A stretch of 64,000 nt of DNA from Azospirillum rugosum (GCF_017876155.1 NZ_JAGINP010000015.1:62001-126000), one strand, 5' to 3'. Counted from the stretch's first letter, positions 44,801-52,790 are shown. Made by a program: numbers and translations. Notes: a model not told the origin generated them from the letters alone.

Positions 44801-45207
44801 GGGACAGCGACTTCCTGAACCTGCTCGGCGGCGACGACGCAGCGGACGGTGCGGCGGGCGACGACGTGCTGGACGGCGGCGCGGGATCGAACTTCCTGAC
44901 CGGCGGGGCAGGCAAGGACACCTTCTTCGTCGACGCGCGCGGCGGGCAGACGACTTGGTCCACCGTCACCGACCTGGAGACGGGGGAATGGGCGACGCTG
45001 TGGGGCTACCGGCCGGGCACGTCCCGGCTGACCTGGGAGGAGATGGGGGGAACCGCCGGCTTCAAGGGGGCCACGGTGCATGTGGACATCGACGGCAACG
45101 GCAGCGTCGACGCCAGCATGACCTTCACCGGCAAGGCCGTGGGCGCCATGACCGTCACCGCCGGCACCAGCGGCGCCGACAGCTACCTCGCCTTCATCTC
45201 GCTGTAA
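41890..45207 (+). CDS. Very large secreted beta-helix protein with CBM-like N-terminus and RTX C-terminus
   Basis: 1105 residues with no Sec signal, consistent with type I secretion. Residues about 10-130 and 145-255 are two copies of a calcium-dependent CBM60/CBM36-like fold (FKLLVDDMVVGEAWV, WYDNDNANRDLFVGSI). YYVAKNGKDSWSG begins a right-handed parallel beta-helix (265-860) with repeated GN-x-I/F turns. A Pro-rich linker follows, then RTX repeats (LLGGDDAADGAAGDDVLDGG) and a C-terminal secretion module shared with the protein at 57807. It probably binds or cleaves a polysaccharide outside the cell. TTG 41887 and ATG 41893 are nearby alternative starts. Confidence 0.85.
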   Translation: MMAASTDKILTLPIVVNAWGVSAGQAPHFKLLVDDMVVGEAWVAATTSAAYSFQVAVNPDEGHRITVWYDNDNANRDLFVGSILVGGQEIKATDPRVTYDKGAYDGKDVVRGQEGLYWGGALSFGLGEEVFGGPMVKPPPAPEPVITRTVPITVRAALSPSTAGTAARFKVLVDGVLVGEGEATGTTPKPFTFAATLDPSVAHTVQVLPADGTAANALAVTGLSVNGRSLAATPAADGSITRTVAAPVFQGTASQAEAPPEAPSGNAYYVAKNGKDSWSGRLAEPNADGTDGPFASLERAQAAMRGSTVKTTYVREGTYQLSQTLELTSADSGVRILGYPGEQVVISGGRTVGGFISEGNGVWSAALAAAPGFDVTVDGVRYTLASKAAYDPGDPTTGWYVADAATAGASGRSLRYHAGDVTAADLVPGLRIQVFDTERLQDAILTVAGIDTTTRTITFTSDAPFSLRDGSTFRLLGNAAHVDQAGEFAYRAADGRLVIDVGAGANFDGTGVSVARLGTLLRLNGAAGVTVQGLTFTDTTTDGYALDVVGGGVNRIVGNSFVNVGTGIHVTQASDRNLISGNYLDHLGISGVLLDGQSDGNTVTGNRIQHIGEVRSYAGGIMGAGINDTVISYNDIDHSSRYGISIKNWNAATVSLNNSILYNRVRNTGEKTADSGAIELLGRSGLITNTLIKGNRIEHAGGIATTSTGAWLRDYKGFGVYLDDMTSGVTVQDNFLKDTSWASVMIHGGHDNTVTNNIGVLGSNSESFLRIEWVTSGSSPVIPANNTITRNIIEGVVPLGSYVTLLSAGANAIDYNFVHRVTAYGAHDLTGDPLFADPYDNDYSLLAPSPALTAGIHDLAWMLMGMPPGSTPVPDPSGGGSALPPAVPEATVPPAPIPVPESPPTPSAPVPDPAPVSAPPLTAPARPSVQLSRIENGVAGEATAYAYDGPIASLTWSFLGNDRNEVVRGSGDSDFLNLLGGDDAADGAAGDDVLDGGAGSNFLTGGAGKDTFFVDARGGQTTWSTVTDLETGEWATLWGYRPGTSRLTWEEMGGTAGFKGATVHVDIDGNGSVDASMTFTGKAVGAMTVTAGTSGADSYLAFISL

Positions 45208-45281
45208 GGCCTTAGGACCGCGACCGCGGTCCCGGACGCCCATGCGTCCGAAGCCCGGCCGGCAAGTGAGGCCATTTGAAT

Positions 45282-45315
45282 CTGAAGCGGATGGAAATCC
45301 GCTTCAGGTGTTTTT
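45282..45315 (+). terminator. Rho-independent terminator of the secreted beta-helix gene
   Basis: An 11-bp perfect stem (CTGAAGCGGAT / ATCCGCTTCAG) with loop GGAA, then GTGTTTTT. It lies 75 bp after the stop. A second perfect dyad, GGACCGCG-AC-CGCGGTCC at 45215-45232, has no T-run. The stem also covers the stop of the leftward gene at 45304. Confidence 0.8.
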
Positions 45316-45705
45316 GGGAGTCGGCTTCTTGGCCGGCTGGGGGACGACGCTGTTCCGGACCGGGGCGGCGGCCTTGGCGGGCTGCGTGGGGGGCTTCGCG
45401 GCGACGGCGAGGGGCTGGGTTTCCACCGCGGGCGGCTGGATCGCGGGGGTTTGGGCGAGCCGCGCCTGCGTGCCGGCCTTGGACGGGAAGGCGAGCGGCA
45501 GGAACATGGCGGTGAAGGTGAGCACGGCGACGAGCGTCTTCGCCGCCTCCCACACGAAGACCGGGCCGCCGGAGCGGGCGCGGGCGGGCTCCGCCGGGGC
45601 GGCCAGGGTTGGGCCAGACAGAGACGGGCCAGCCAGGGACGGGGCTTCGGTCAGGGACATGGCGGTCGCTCGCGTGTGAAGGGGCGCCGGAGTGGCGGAA
45701 CCCAT
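45304..45705 (-). CDS. Small Ala/Pro-rich membrane protein
   Basis: 133 residues, or 118 if the ATG at 45660 is used. A single hydrophobic segment (about 55-77, LVAVLTFTAMFLPLAFP) lies between an Ala/Pro-rich N-terminus and a Pro/Ala/Lys-rich tail ending PAKKPTPKNT. It is not recognised. Ribosome sites are weak. Support comes from the coherent topology, third-position GC bias and lack of a better frame. The tail could be periplasmic and contact the wall or a polysaccharide. It could still be spurious. Confidence 0.45.
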   Translation of the reverse strand: MGSATPAPLHTRATAMSLTEAPSLAGPSLSGPTLAAPAEPARARSGGPVFVWEAAKTLVAVLTFTAMFLPLAFPSKAGTQARLAQTPAIQPPAVETQPLAVAAKPPTQPAKAAAPVRNSVVPQPAKKPTPKNT

Positions 45706-45924
45706 CAGGCAAGGCCTATGCCAGAAGGCCGGAAGCGGTCCATTCGTTCAAAAATCGGCTCAAAATCAATACACCTTTAACGATTCGCCGCTCCCCGAAA
45801 TTCCCGCTCCGGGTTTCAATCCAAGCTTGAACTGGGCAAATTCGTCCCGGTGCCCGGCGGTTTCTGCCGCCTTGCCGGGGAAATTCTGCCGTACGGAGTG
45901 TGGGCTTTCCCGGCGGGCGCCGCG

Positions 45925-47160
45925 TCAGCGCCCGGCCATCTCCCCAGCCATCTCGTGGATCAGCGCAATCTGCCGGTCCAGGCAGCGGGCGAGGTCGAAG
46001 CGCTCCACCGCCGTCTCGCGCGCCGCGCGGCCGAGAGGAGCGAAGGCGCCGGGATCGGCCAGCACGGCGATCGCCTGGTCGGCGATGGCCCGGGGCGAGA
46101 AGAAGTCGACCAGCAGCCCGTTCTCCCCGTGCTGCAGGACCTCGCGGACCGGCGGGGTGTCGGATCCGATCATCACGCAGCCGAGCGCCATCGCCTCCGT
46201 CATCGACCAGGACAGGACGAAGGGATAGGTGAGGTAGACGTGCGCCCGCGACACCTTCAGCGCGGCCAGATAGCGGTCGTAGGGCAGATGCCCCAGGAAA
46301 TGGACGCGCGCCGGGTCGACCGGCACCTCGGCCAGCATGGCCTCGCGCCAGGTCTTGCCCTGGGTTTCCCCTGGGGGCGGCGGCGCGCCGTAGCTGACCT
46401 CGTCGCCGCCGACGATCAGCACATGGCACCTGGGCCGGGCCTCCAGGATCGCGGGCAGCGCCCGCATGAAGCTGGGGAAGCCGCGGTAGGGCTCCAGGTT
46501 GCGCACGGCGTAGGTCAGCACCTCGTCGTCGCGCGTCAGGACCGTGCCGTCCGGCAGCTCGAACCGGGCGGCGGGGTCGGCCCGCAGGGCCCCGGTGTCG
46601 ATGCCGTCGTGGATGACGGCGATCTTGGACCGGAACGCCTCCGGATGGCTGTCGCGCTGCCAGACGGTCGGCGAGATGCCGCGGTCGCAGGCCTCCAGCG
46701 CCAGCAGCAGCGGCGTGCTGCGCATGCGCAGCCGCAGCACCGTGTCGATGTTGACCGGGGCGGCCGGGTCGAAGCCCACGTCCAGCCCCTGCGCGCGGTA
46801 GAAGAACTCGCAGTAGTTCAGGTAGGGAACGGCGGGGAAGGCGTCCTTGACGAACAGCGTCTCGCCCCAGCCCGGATGCCCGACGATGATGTCCGGCACG
46901 AAGCCCTCCCCGCGCAGCCCCATCAGCAGACGGGCCACGCCCTGCCCGTGCAGGACGGCGCTCTCGGTCGAGACCAGGTAGGGGTGGGCGTCCTTCCGCA
47001 CCGCCCGGCTGGGCTGGTAGGTCAGGCGGCGGACGTTCGTGATCTCCCGGTCCGTCCGCTTGGTGATGAAGACGACCCGGTTCGCCGGGTCCGCGGCGAG
47101 CCGTGCGGCCAGATGCTTGTACTGGCCGGGCATGTTCTGGTGGATGAAGACGATGTTCAT
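45925..47160 (-). CDS. Glycosyltransferase family 4-type protein
   Basis: 411 residues of a GT-B glycosyltransferase. The N-terminal acceptor domain begins MNIVFIHQNMPGQYKHLAARL. The donor domain contains VLTYAVRNLEPYRGF, CHVLIVGGDEVSYG and SWSMTEAMALGCVMIGSDT...VREVL with GENGLLVDFF. This is typical of UDP- or GDP-sugar transferases. The ATG begins the first strand. The ribosome site is weak. It follows the TVP38 gene by 26 bp on the same strand. Confidence 0.87.
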   Translation of the reverse strand: MNIVFIHQNMPGQYKHLAARLAADPANRVVFITKRTDREITNVRRLTYQPSRAVRKDAHPYLVSTESAVLHGQGVARLLMGLRGEGFVPDIIVGHPGWGETLFVKDAFPAVPYLNYCEFFYRAQGLDVGFDPAAPVNIDTVLRLRMRSTPLLLALEACDRGISPTVWQRDSHPEAFRSKIAVIHDGIDTGALRADPAARFELPDGTVLTRDDEVLTYAVRNLEPYRGFPSFMRALPAILEARPRCHVLIVGGDEVSYGAPPPPGETQGKTWREAMLAEVPVDPARVHFLGHLPYDRYLAALKVSRAHVYLTYPFVLSWSMTEAMALGCVMIGSDTPPVREVLQHGENGLLVDFFSPRAIADQAIAVLADPGAFAPLGRAARETAVERFDLARCLDRQIALIHEMAGEMAGR

Positions 47161-47186
47161 GCGTGTTCCGGGTGGATGTGCCGGCC

Positions 47187-47903
47187 TCAGGAACGCCCGA
47201 GGCCGCATTTGCCCCACAGCTTCGGCCCGACCTTCGGCAGGGCGGTCGCCAGCACCAGCAAGGTGGCGCCGACCACGGTCGGCACGATCCAGTCGGGCTT
47301 GCCGGCGATCGCGTGGTCGCCGGCGGCGCCGAACTGGACGAAGGCGATGGTCATCGGCAGCTGGCCCACCAGCGAGCCGAAGGCGTAGGCGCCGAGCCGG
47401 ACGCGCGTCAGGCCGAGCGCGTAGTTGACCCCCGAGTGCGGCAGCACCGGGATCAGCCGCAGCGTGGCGACCGCCTTCCACCCGCCCTGCTCGATCCGCC
47501 GCAGGGTGTCGCCCCAGCGCGCCATCATGTCGGCGGGAACGAAGCCGTCGCTGATGTAGCGGGCGATCAGGAAGCCGGTCGAGGCGCCGATCACGCTGCC
47601 GGCCGCGGCCAGGACGCCGCCCCACCAAGTCCCGAACACGAGCCCGGCCACCATGGCCATGACGGAGCGCGGGAAGAACAGCAGGCTGGCCAGGATGTGG
47701 ACCAGCAGGAACAGGACGGGCGCGGCGGGATGGTGGCGGAGCATGTCCTGCAGCGCCTCGATCCCGAAGGTGCCGTGCCACGTCCACCAGGCGGCCCCGC
47801 CGCCGAGCAGCAGCACCACGAGCAGAATGCGCCCCAGGGTGCGGAGGGAGGACAGGGAAGGCAGGCGGCGCTCGCCCATGGGTTCGGTCCCGGATGGCAT
47901 CAT
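47187..47903 (-). CDS. TVP38/TMEM64 (VTT domain) membrane protein
   Basis: 238 residues with five or so membrane helices. The VTT/SNARE-associated core is seen in FFPRSVMAMVAGLVFG, ASTGFLIARYI and the re-entrant LRLIPVLPHSGVNYALGLT. DedA/TVP38 relatives recycle or flip lipid carriers such as undecaprenyl phosphate or phospholipids. The exact cargo is not known here. Starts at 47903, 47900 or 47879 are possible. It is the first gene of the operon with the glycosyltransferase at 45925. Confidence 0.85.
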   Translation of the reverse strand: MMPSGTEPMGERRLPSLSSLRTLGRILLVVLLLGGGAAWWTWHGTFGIEALQDMLRHHPAAPVLFLLVHILASLLFFPRSVMAMVAGLVFGTWWGGVLAAAGSVIGASTGFLIARYISDGFVPADMMARWGDTLRRIEQGGWKAVATLRLIPVLPHSGVNYALGLTRVRLGAYAFGSLVGQLPMTIAFVQFGAAGDHAIAGKPDWIVPTVVGATLLVLATALPKVGPKLWGKCGLGRS

Positions 47904-48032
47904 ATGGAATCAAATCTCCATAACATGGGAGCCTTCGCGCCGCGAGTGACGATGTCGCGAGGGCTCCAGGCCCCTGGAGCAAGGCAGGTCTTCGGCCGCC
48001 GATCCGAGCTGGCCCACAGAACCTGGCCCGCG

Positions 48033-48062
48033 GAATCCGGGCAAAGAGAATCCGGGCAAAGA
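48033..48062. repeat. 15-bp tandem direct repeat
   Basis: GAATCCGGGCAAAGA occurs twice in tandem, just beyond the T-run of the first sRNA terminator. Confidence 0.8.
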
Positions 48063-48126
48063 AAAAGGCCGCAGCCAGTGCGGCGCGGCCTTCAAGTCTA
48101 GGGAGGAAACGCCCAAAGGGCATCCG
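48057..48126 (-). ncRNA. MmgR/alpha-r8-like small RNA, copy A
   Basis: Read leftward: a small hairpin GCCC-TTT-GGGC, then the element TTTCCTCCCT (48109-48100), then a strong terminator hairpin GGCCGC...GCGGCC followed by TTTTTCTTT. The TTTCCTCCCT element in a 70-80-nt RNA with terminal hairpin is the hallmark of MmgR (Sm8, alpha-r8) in Sinorhizobium meliloti, an sRNA linked to nitrogen status and polyhydroxybutyrate control. The exposed pyrimidine element can pair with Shine-Dalgarno sequences. The 5' end is set from the promoter at 48133-48161. Confidence 0.75.
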
Positions 48127-48132
48127 AAGGAC

Positions 48133-48161
48133 AATTTATGCTGCGTTGCAGCAAAGGTCAA
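48133..48161 (-). promoter_or_regulatory. Sigma-70-type promoter of sRNA A
   Basis: On the minus strand, TTGACC and TAAATT are separated by exactly 17 bp. The predicted start near 48126 falls just before the first hairpin of the sRNA. The spacer contains the dyad TGCTGCAACGCAGCA. Confidence 0.72.
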
Positions 48162-48253
48162 GCCCCCCTCCGCGCCATTTTGGTTGGGTCCAGCGGGACG
48201 GCCCTAACCGCAGCCCCCGACGGCAAGCGCGGTGGCAAGCGCGCGGTGGCCGG

Positions 48254-48324
48254 AAAAAAGAAAAGGCTGCAGCCAGGACGGCGCAGCCTAGTTTTGGGAG
48301 GGAGGAAACCAAGAAAACTTGGTG
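48254..48324 (-). ncRNA. MmgR/alpha-r8-like small RNA, copy B
   Basis: The same layout as copy A, about 190 bp upstream on the same strand. Hairpin CCAAG-TTTT-CTTGG is followed by TTTCCTCCCT (48308-48299) and a 7-bp terminator stem AGGCTGC...GCAGCCT with TTTTCTTTTTT. The body differs but the architecture is conserved, which indicates a tandem paralog. A -10-like CATAAC (48336-48331) is present. No good -35 was found, so the 5' end is approximate. Confidence 0.7.
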
Positions 48325-48603
48325 AGGTCCGTTATGGGCTCATTTGCTTAACATCATGTAAACAAGCCCAACGCCCAAAAGACATACCCAATTTTTGAAG
48401 TGCTTCGACGGGACAAGAGGCCTGGAATACTCAAGCTCAAGGTTGGGTTCGGGAAACGGCGGCAAACGAAGTCTGGAGGTGCAGCGCACCCAGGAGGGAG
48501 GCGCGCCCCACCCTCTTTCACCGCCGTGCCGCCCGCCCCGACCTGACCGCCCGACGACCACGCCCTCCGCGTCCTGAAGACGGCGGCGCCCATGAATCGA
48601 AAT

Positions 48604-48670
48604 GCCCGTGACTGGTATTACCAATCACGGGCAAAAAAATGCCGCGTCCAGACCCGAGGTCGACGCGGCA
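48604..48670 (-). terminator. Double leftward terminator, end of an unassigned transcript
   Basis: Read leftward: stem TGCCGCGTC / GACGCGGCA (48670-48640), then seven T (48639-48633), then a second stem GCCCGTGA / TCACGGGC (48632-48604) with inner dyad TGGT-ATT-ACCA. Upstream (48671-48720) lie GGGGAGGAAACC and a further hairpin AATGCTC-CAA-GAGCATT. No gene ends here, so another small RNA or leader from about 48770 is likely. Confidence 0.7.
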
Positions 48671-48956
48671 GCCTAATGCTCTTGGAGCATTATGATGTTG
48701 TTGGTTTCCTCCCCAGACCTCAAGGCCTTTGTTTTGTGAGAGGAAAGTTCCACAGACGGCCAACCGAAGTCAATTGTATTGAGCGGGTTATAACTTTAAG
48801 CCTATCGACCTCTTCCGATGCGCCAAGGTTGGCGCATTCCCGCTCTTCGGGCACACCGTTCCGGCCGAACGCAAAAAACTTGAGCGTGGGGGCAAACAGG
48901 GGCTTGCATTGCACCGCCCGCCTGGGGTATCTCCCTGCCTCCTTCGTTGGAGCGGC

Positions 48957-49031
48957 GCGGGCGTAGCTCAGGGGTAGAGCACAACCTTGCCAAGGTTGGG
49001 GTCGAGGGTTCGAATCCCTTCGCCCGCTCCA
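48957..49031 (+). tRNA. tRNA-Gly (GCC anticodon)
   Basis: A complete cloverleaf. The acceptor arms are GCGGGCG and CGCCCGC, the D-arm GCTC AGGGGTA GAGC, the anticodon loop TTGCCAA with anticodon GCC, and the T-arm GAGGG TTCGAAT CCCTT. The 3' CCA is encoded at 49029-49031. A tRNA gene on a replicon with its own parAB suggests a chromid rather than a dispensable plasmid. Confidence 0.96.
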
Positions 49032-49159
49032 GTCTCACGAAGCGCAAACTCCCCCATCACATTCGGTCGTCAGCCCATTCCCTTGTGCGGTGGGCGTCCT
49101 TGCGGCTTTTATTGGCTCTGCGCCAAGGCCGAAGACAAGCGACGTTGGGAGGGGACAGC

Positions 49160-50290
49160 ATGGAGCGGGTGGACTGCGTGGTGGTCGGGGCCGGGGTGGT
49201 CGGGCTGGCGATCGCCCGGCGGCTGGCCCGCGCCGGCCGCGAGGTGGTGATCCTGGAAGCGGCGGACGCCATCGGCACCGGCACCAGTTCGCGCAATTCC
49301 GAAGTCATCCACGCCGGCATCTACTACCCCACGGGCAGCCTGCGCGCGCGGCTGTGCGTCGCCGGGCGGGACGCGCTGTACGCCTATTGCCGGGAGCATG
49401 GGGTCGCGCACAGCCGCATCGGCAAGCTGATCGTCGCCACGGAGGAGGCGCAGCTGCCCCGGCTGGACGCCATCCGGGCCCAGGCGGCCGCCAACGGGGT
49501 CGACGACCTGCGCGCCATCCCCGCCGCCGAGGCCATGGCGATGGAGCCCGCGCTGCGCTGCGTCGGCGCGCTGCTGTCGCCGTCGACCGGAATCATCGAC
49601 AGCCACGGGCTGATGCTGGCCCTGCAGGGCGACGCGGAGGAGGCCGGCGCCATGCTGGCCCTGCTGAGCCCGCTGGAGCGCACCCGCCGGACCAGCAACA
49701 GCTCCATGGGCGGCTTCGAGCTGGAGGTCGGCGGGGCGGAGCCGATGCGGATCGCCTGCGCCACCCTGGTCAACGCCGCCGGCTTGGGTGCCTGGGCCGT
49801 GGCGCGCGGGCTGGAGGGCTTCCCAGCCGACCTGATCCCGCCGCGGGTGCTGGCCAAGGGCAACTACTACGCGCTGGGCCAGGGCCGCTCGCCCTTCTCC
49901 CGGCTGGTCTACCCGGTCCCGGTGGAGGGGGGCCTGGGCGTCCACCTGACGCTCGACCTCGCCGGGCAGGCCCGCTTCGGGCCGGACGTCGAATGGCTGG
50001 CGCCGGAATCCTACGACCGAATTGACTACGCGGTCGATCCCCGGCGGGCCGACGCCTTCTACGGCGAGGTGCGGCGCTATTGGCCGGCCCTGCCCGACGG
50101 CGCGCTGGTCCCCGCCTACGCCGGCGTCCGGCCCAAGCTGAGCGGGCCGGGCCAGCCGCAGGCCGACTTCCTGATCCAGGGGCCGGAGGCGCACGGCCTG
50201 CCCGGCCTTGTCAACCTGTTCGGGATGGAATCGCCGGGCCTGACCTCCTGCCTCGCCATCGCCGACGCGGTGGCAGCGCATCTGTCCTGA
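49160..50290 (+). CDS. FAD-dependent oxidoreductase, L-2-hydroxyglutarate oxidase-like
   Basis: 376 residues of the D-amino-acid-oxidase/LhgO family. The FAD motif is VVVGAGVVGLAIARRLA. SSRNSEVIHAGIYYP is the flavin-binding signature shared with L-2-hydroxyglutarate dehydrogenase. The C-terminal block is VNLFGMESPGLTSCLAIA. It would oxidise L-2-hydroxyglutarate, a metabolic side product, to 2-oxoglutarate. GGGAGGGG lies six bases before the ATG. It appears to be housekeeping and not part of the glycan locus. It follows the tRNA gene. Confidence 0.88.
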   Translation: MERVDCVVVGAGVVGLAIARRLARAGREVVILEAADAIGTGTSSRNSEVIHAGIYYPTGSLRARLCVAGRDALYAYCREHGVAHSRIGKLIVATEEAQLPRLDAIRAQAAANGVDDLRAIPAAEAMAMEPALRCVGALLSPSTGIIDSHGLMLALQGDAEEAGAMLALLSPLERTRRTSNSSMGGFELEVGGAEPMRIACATLVNAAGLGAWAVARGLEGFPADLIPPRVLAKGNYYALGQGRSPFSRLVYPVPVEGGLGVHLTLDLAGQARFGPDVEWLAPESYDRIDYAVDPRRADAFYGEVRRYWPALPDGALVPAYAGVRPKLSGPGQPQADFLIQGPEAHGLPGLVNLFGMESPGLTSCLAIADAVAAHLS

Positions 50291-50384
50291 CCCCGCATAC
50301 CGTTTCCAAAATCTTAACCGACTGATAGGGGTATCGGGCTAAGGTCCATCGGATTGGCCTTGAAAAACGACAGGTGCGACCGCC

Positions 50385-51440
50385 GTGACCATGCCGCGCG
50401 ACCGTATGAGTGAAACGCCGACCGGGGTCCCGCAAGCCGGCTTCGACCTGCTGGACGGCCGTTCCATCCTGGTCACCGGCGGCACCGGCTCCTTCGGGCG
50501 CCGCTTCGTGGAGACGGTGCTGCGCCGCGCCAAGCCGCGCCGGGTCATCGTCTTCTCCCGCGACGAGTTCAAGCAGTACGAGATGCAGCAGCAGCTCGGC
50601 CCCGATTGGGCCTCGACGCTGCGCTTCTTCATCGGCGACGTGCGCGACCGCGAACGGCTGGAGCTGGCCATGCGCGAGGTGGACGTGTGCGTCCACGCCG
50701 CCGCCCTGAAGCATGTGCCGGCCGCCGAATACAACCCCATGGAATGCATCCACACCAACGTCTATGGGGCGGAGAACGTGGTGCGCGCCGCGCTGAACAC
50801 GGGCGTGCAGCGCGTCGTCGCGCTGTCCACCGACAAGGCGGCCAACCCGGTCAACCTGTACGGCGCCAGCAAGCTGGCGTCGGACAAGATCTTCATCGCC
50901 GCCAACAACCTGTCGGGCTCGCTCGGCACGCGCTTCTCGGTGGTGCGCTACGGCAACGTGGTGGGCTCGCGCGGGTCGGTGATCCCGCTGTACCGCAAGA
51001 TGGTCGCGGAAGGGGCGGCCTTCCTGCCGGTCACCGACGAGCGGATGACCCGCTTCTGGATCACGCTGCAGCACGGCGTGGACTTCGTCGCGTCCTGCGT
51101 GGCGATGATGCAGGGCGGCGAGATCTTCGTGCCCAAGATCCCCAGCATGCGCGTCGTCGACGTGGCGCGCGCCCTGGCGCCCGGCCTGCCGCACAAGCTG
51201 ATCGGCATCCGGCCGGGGGAGAAGCTGCACGAGGTGATGATCACCGAGGACGACTCCCGCCAGACCTTCGAGCTGCCCGACCGCTACGTGATCGAGCCGA
51301 CCTTCGCCTTCTGGACGCATGAGCCCTACCAGCGCCTGGGCGCCCGGCCGGTGGCCGACGGGTTCCGCTACGCCAGCGACATCAACGACGACTGGCTGGA
51401 CAGCGAGGGGCTGGTCCGCCTGATCGCCGAGGCCCCGTGA
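50385..51440 (+). CDS. pseB: UDP-N-acetylglucosamine 4,6-dehydratase (inverting), PseB
   Basis: 351 residues. The N-terminal SDR motif is VTGGTGSFGRRFVE. The dehydratase catalytic block has ALSTDKAANP, then YGASK. This enzyme inverts C5 while making UDP-2-acetamido-2,6-dideoxy-beta-L-arabino-hexos-4-ulose, step one of pseudaminic acid synthesis for flagellin or surface glycans. The start is GTG, with AGGTG eight bases upstream. ATG at 50391 is also possible. It is followed by pseC after 10 bp. Confidence 0.92.
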   Translation: MTMPRDRMSETPTGVPQAGFDLLDGRSILVTGGTGSFGRRFVETVLRRAKPRRVIVFSRDEFKQYEMQQQLGPDWASTLRFFIGDVRDRERLELAMREVDVCVHAAALKHVPAAEYNPMECIHTNVYGAENVVRAALNTGVQRVVALSTDKAANPVNLYGASKLASDKIFIAANNLSGSLGTRFSVVRYGNVVGSRGSVIPLYRKMVAEGAAFLPVTDERMTRFWITLQHGVDFVASCVAMMQGGEIFVPKIPSMRVVDVARALAPGLPHKLIGIRPGEKLHEVMITEDDSRQTFELPDRYVIEPTFAFWTHEPYQRLGARPVADGFRYASDINDDWLDSEGLVRLIAEAP

Positions 51441-51450
51441 AGGCGCACCG

Positions 51451-52671
51451 ATGAGCGCGCTTCCCTTCCTACCTTACGGCCGGCAGGACGTCGACCAAGC
51501 CGACATCGACGCGGTGACCGCGGTGCTGCGCGGCGACTGGCTGACCCAGGGCCCGACGGTCGAGGCCTTCGAGCAGGCCCTGGCCGAACGCACTCAGGCG
51601 GTCCACGCCGTCGCCTGCGCCAACGGCACCGCCGCCCTGCACCTGGCCTGCCTGGCGCTCGGCCTCGGTCCGGGCGACGCGGTGGTGGTGCCGAGCGTCA
51701 CCTTCCTGGCCACCGCCAACGCCGCGCGCTACGTCGGGGCGGAGGTCGCCTTCGCCGACGTCGACCCCGCCACCGGCCTGATGGGGCCGGAGCAGGCGGA
51801 AGCTGCGATCGCGCGCGCCGAGGCCGCCGGCTGGCGGGTGCGCGCCCTGGCGCCGGTGCATTTCGCCGGGCAGACCGCCGACCGGGCGGCGCTGGGCGCG
51901 CTCGCCGCGGCCCGCGGCCTCGCCGTCATCGAGGACGCCTGCCACGCCATCGGCAGCGAGGACGTTGTGACGGATGGCCGAATTGTGCCGGTCGGATCCG
52001 GATCCGGCGCCTTCGGCGCGATGACCGCCTTCTCCTTCCACCCTGTGAAGACCATCGCGGCCGGCGAGGGCGGGGCGGTGACCACCGACGACCCGGATCT
52101 GGCCGCCCGCCTGCGCCGCTTCCGCAACCACGGGATGGAGCGCGACCCGGCCCAATTCGAAGACCAGGAGGCCGCCTTCGACGAGACCGGGACCGCCAAC
52201 CCCTGGTACTACGAGATGGCCGAGCCGGGCTTCAATTACCGGCTGACCGACATCCACTCGGCCCTGGCGCTCAGCCAACTGGCGCGGCTGGACGCCTTCG
52301 TGGCGCGCCGCCGGCACCTGATGGACCTGTACGCGGCGCGGCTGGCCCCGCTCTCGCCCCTGGTCCGGCCCGCCGCCCGCGTGCCCTGGTGCCGGCCGGC
52401 CTGGCACCTGTGCGCGGTCCGCATCGACTTCGCCGCCGCCGGCCGCCCGCGGGCGCGGGTCATGGCGGATCTCAGGGCGCGCGGCATCGGCACGCAGGTC
52501 CATTACATCCCGGTGCACCGCCAGCCCTACTGGCGGCGGCGCTACGGCGCGCTGCCCCTGCCCGGCGCCGAGGAGCATTACGCGCAGACCCTGTCGCTGC
52601 CGCTGTTCCCGGCGATGGCCGACGCCGACGTGGAGCGCGTGGTGGCCGCCCTGGCCGAGGCGCTGGGTTAG
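51451..52671 (+). CDS. pseC: UDP-4-amino-4,6-dideoxy-N-acetyl-beta-L-altrosamine transaminase, PseC
   Basis: 406 residues of the DegT/DnrJ/EryC1/StrS PLP-aminotransferase family. GNxxxAL-type ANGTAALHLACLAL holds the cofactor phosphate, and the Schiff-base lysine is in FSFHPVKTIAAGEGG. It aminates the PseB product at C4. The 10-bp gap from pseB and the order match known pse loci, but pseH, pseG, pseI and pseF are absent from the window. Confidence 0.92.
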   Translation: MSALPFLPYGRQDVDQADIDAVTAVLRGDWLTQGPTVEAFEQALAERTQAVHAVACANGTAALHLACLALGLGPGDAVVVPSVTFLATANAARYVGAEVAFADVDPATGLMGPEQAEAAIARAEAAGWRVRALAPVHFAGQTADRAALGALAAARGLAVIEDACHAIGSEDVVTDGRIVPVGSGSGAFGAMTAFSFHPVKTIAAGEGGAVTTDDPDLAARLRRFRNHGMERDPAQFEDQEAAFDETGTANPWYYEMAEPGFNYRLTDIHSALALSQLARLDAFVARRRHLMDLYAARLAPLSPLVRPAARVPWCRPAWHLCAVRIDFAAAGRPRARVMADLRARGIGTQVHYIPVHRQPYWRRRYGALPLPGAEEHYAQTLSLPLFPAMADADVERVVAALAEALG

Positions 52672-52790
52672 GCGCTGGGCCTGCCCCGCCCGCTGTAGGC
52701 GCGGATGACGCGCGCGCGTTACGGGATAGGTTTCCTCCCTGGCGAAAATGCGCTATTCCAGCGGCATCTGGAACGCTTCGGAGCAGAGTC

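Larger units (their letters stand above)
47904..48956. other. One-kilobase non-coding region with small RNA genes and terminators
   Basis: No convincing protein gene is present. Short frames here lack ribosome sites or cross the hairpins. The region holds a direct repeat, two leftward sRNA genes, and a double leftward terminator near 48.63 kb. The stretch 48371-48600 shows nothing I can name. Confidence 0.6.

Noticed and set aside
42679..45243. 854-codon minus-strand open frame
   Set aside because: It is antisense to the secreted beta-helix protein. Val/Gly/Ala/Asp-rich shadow composition.
48138..48398. 86-codon rightward frame in the intergenic region
   Set aside because: It starts inside the sRNA promoter and runs through the second sRNA terminator. 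The translation is basic and low-complexity.
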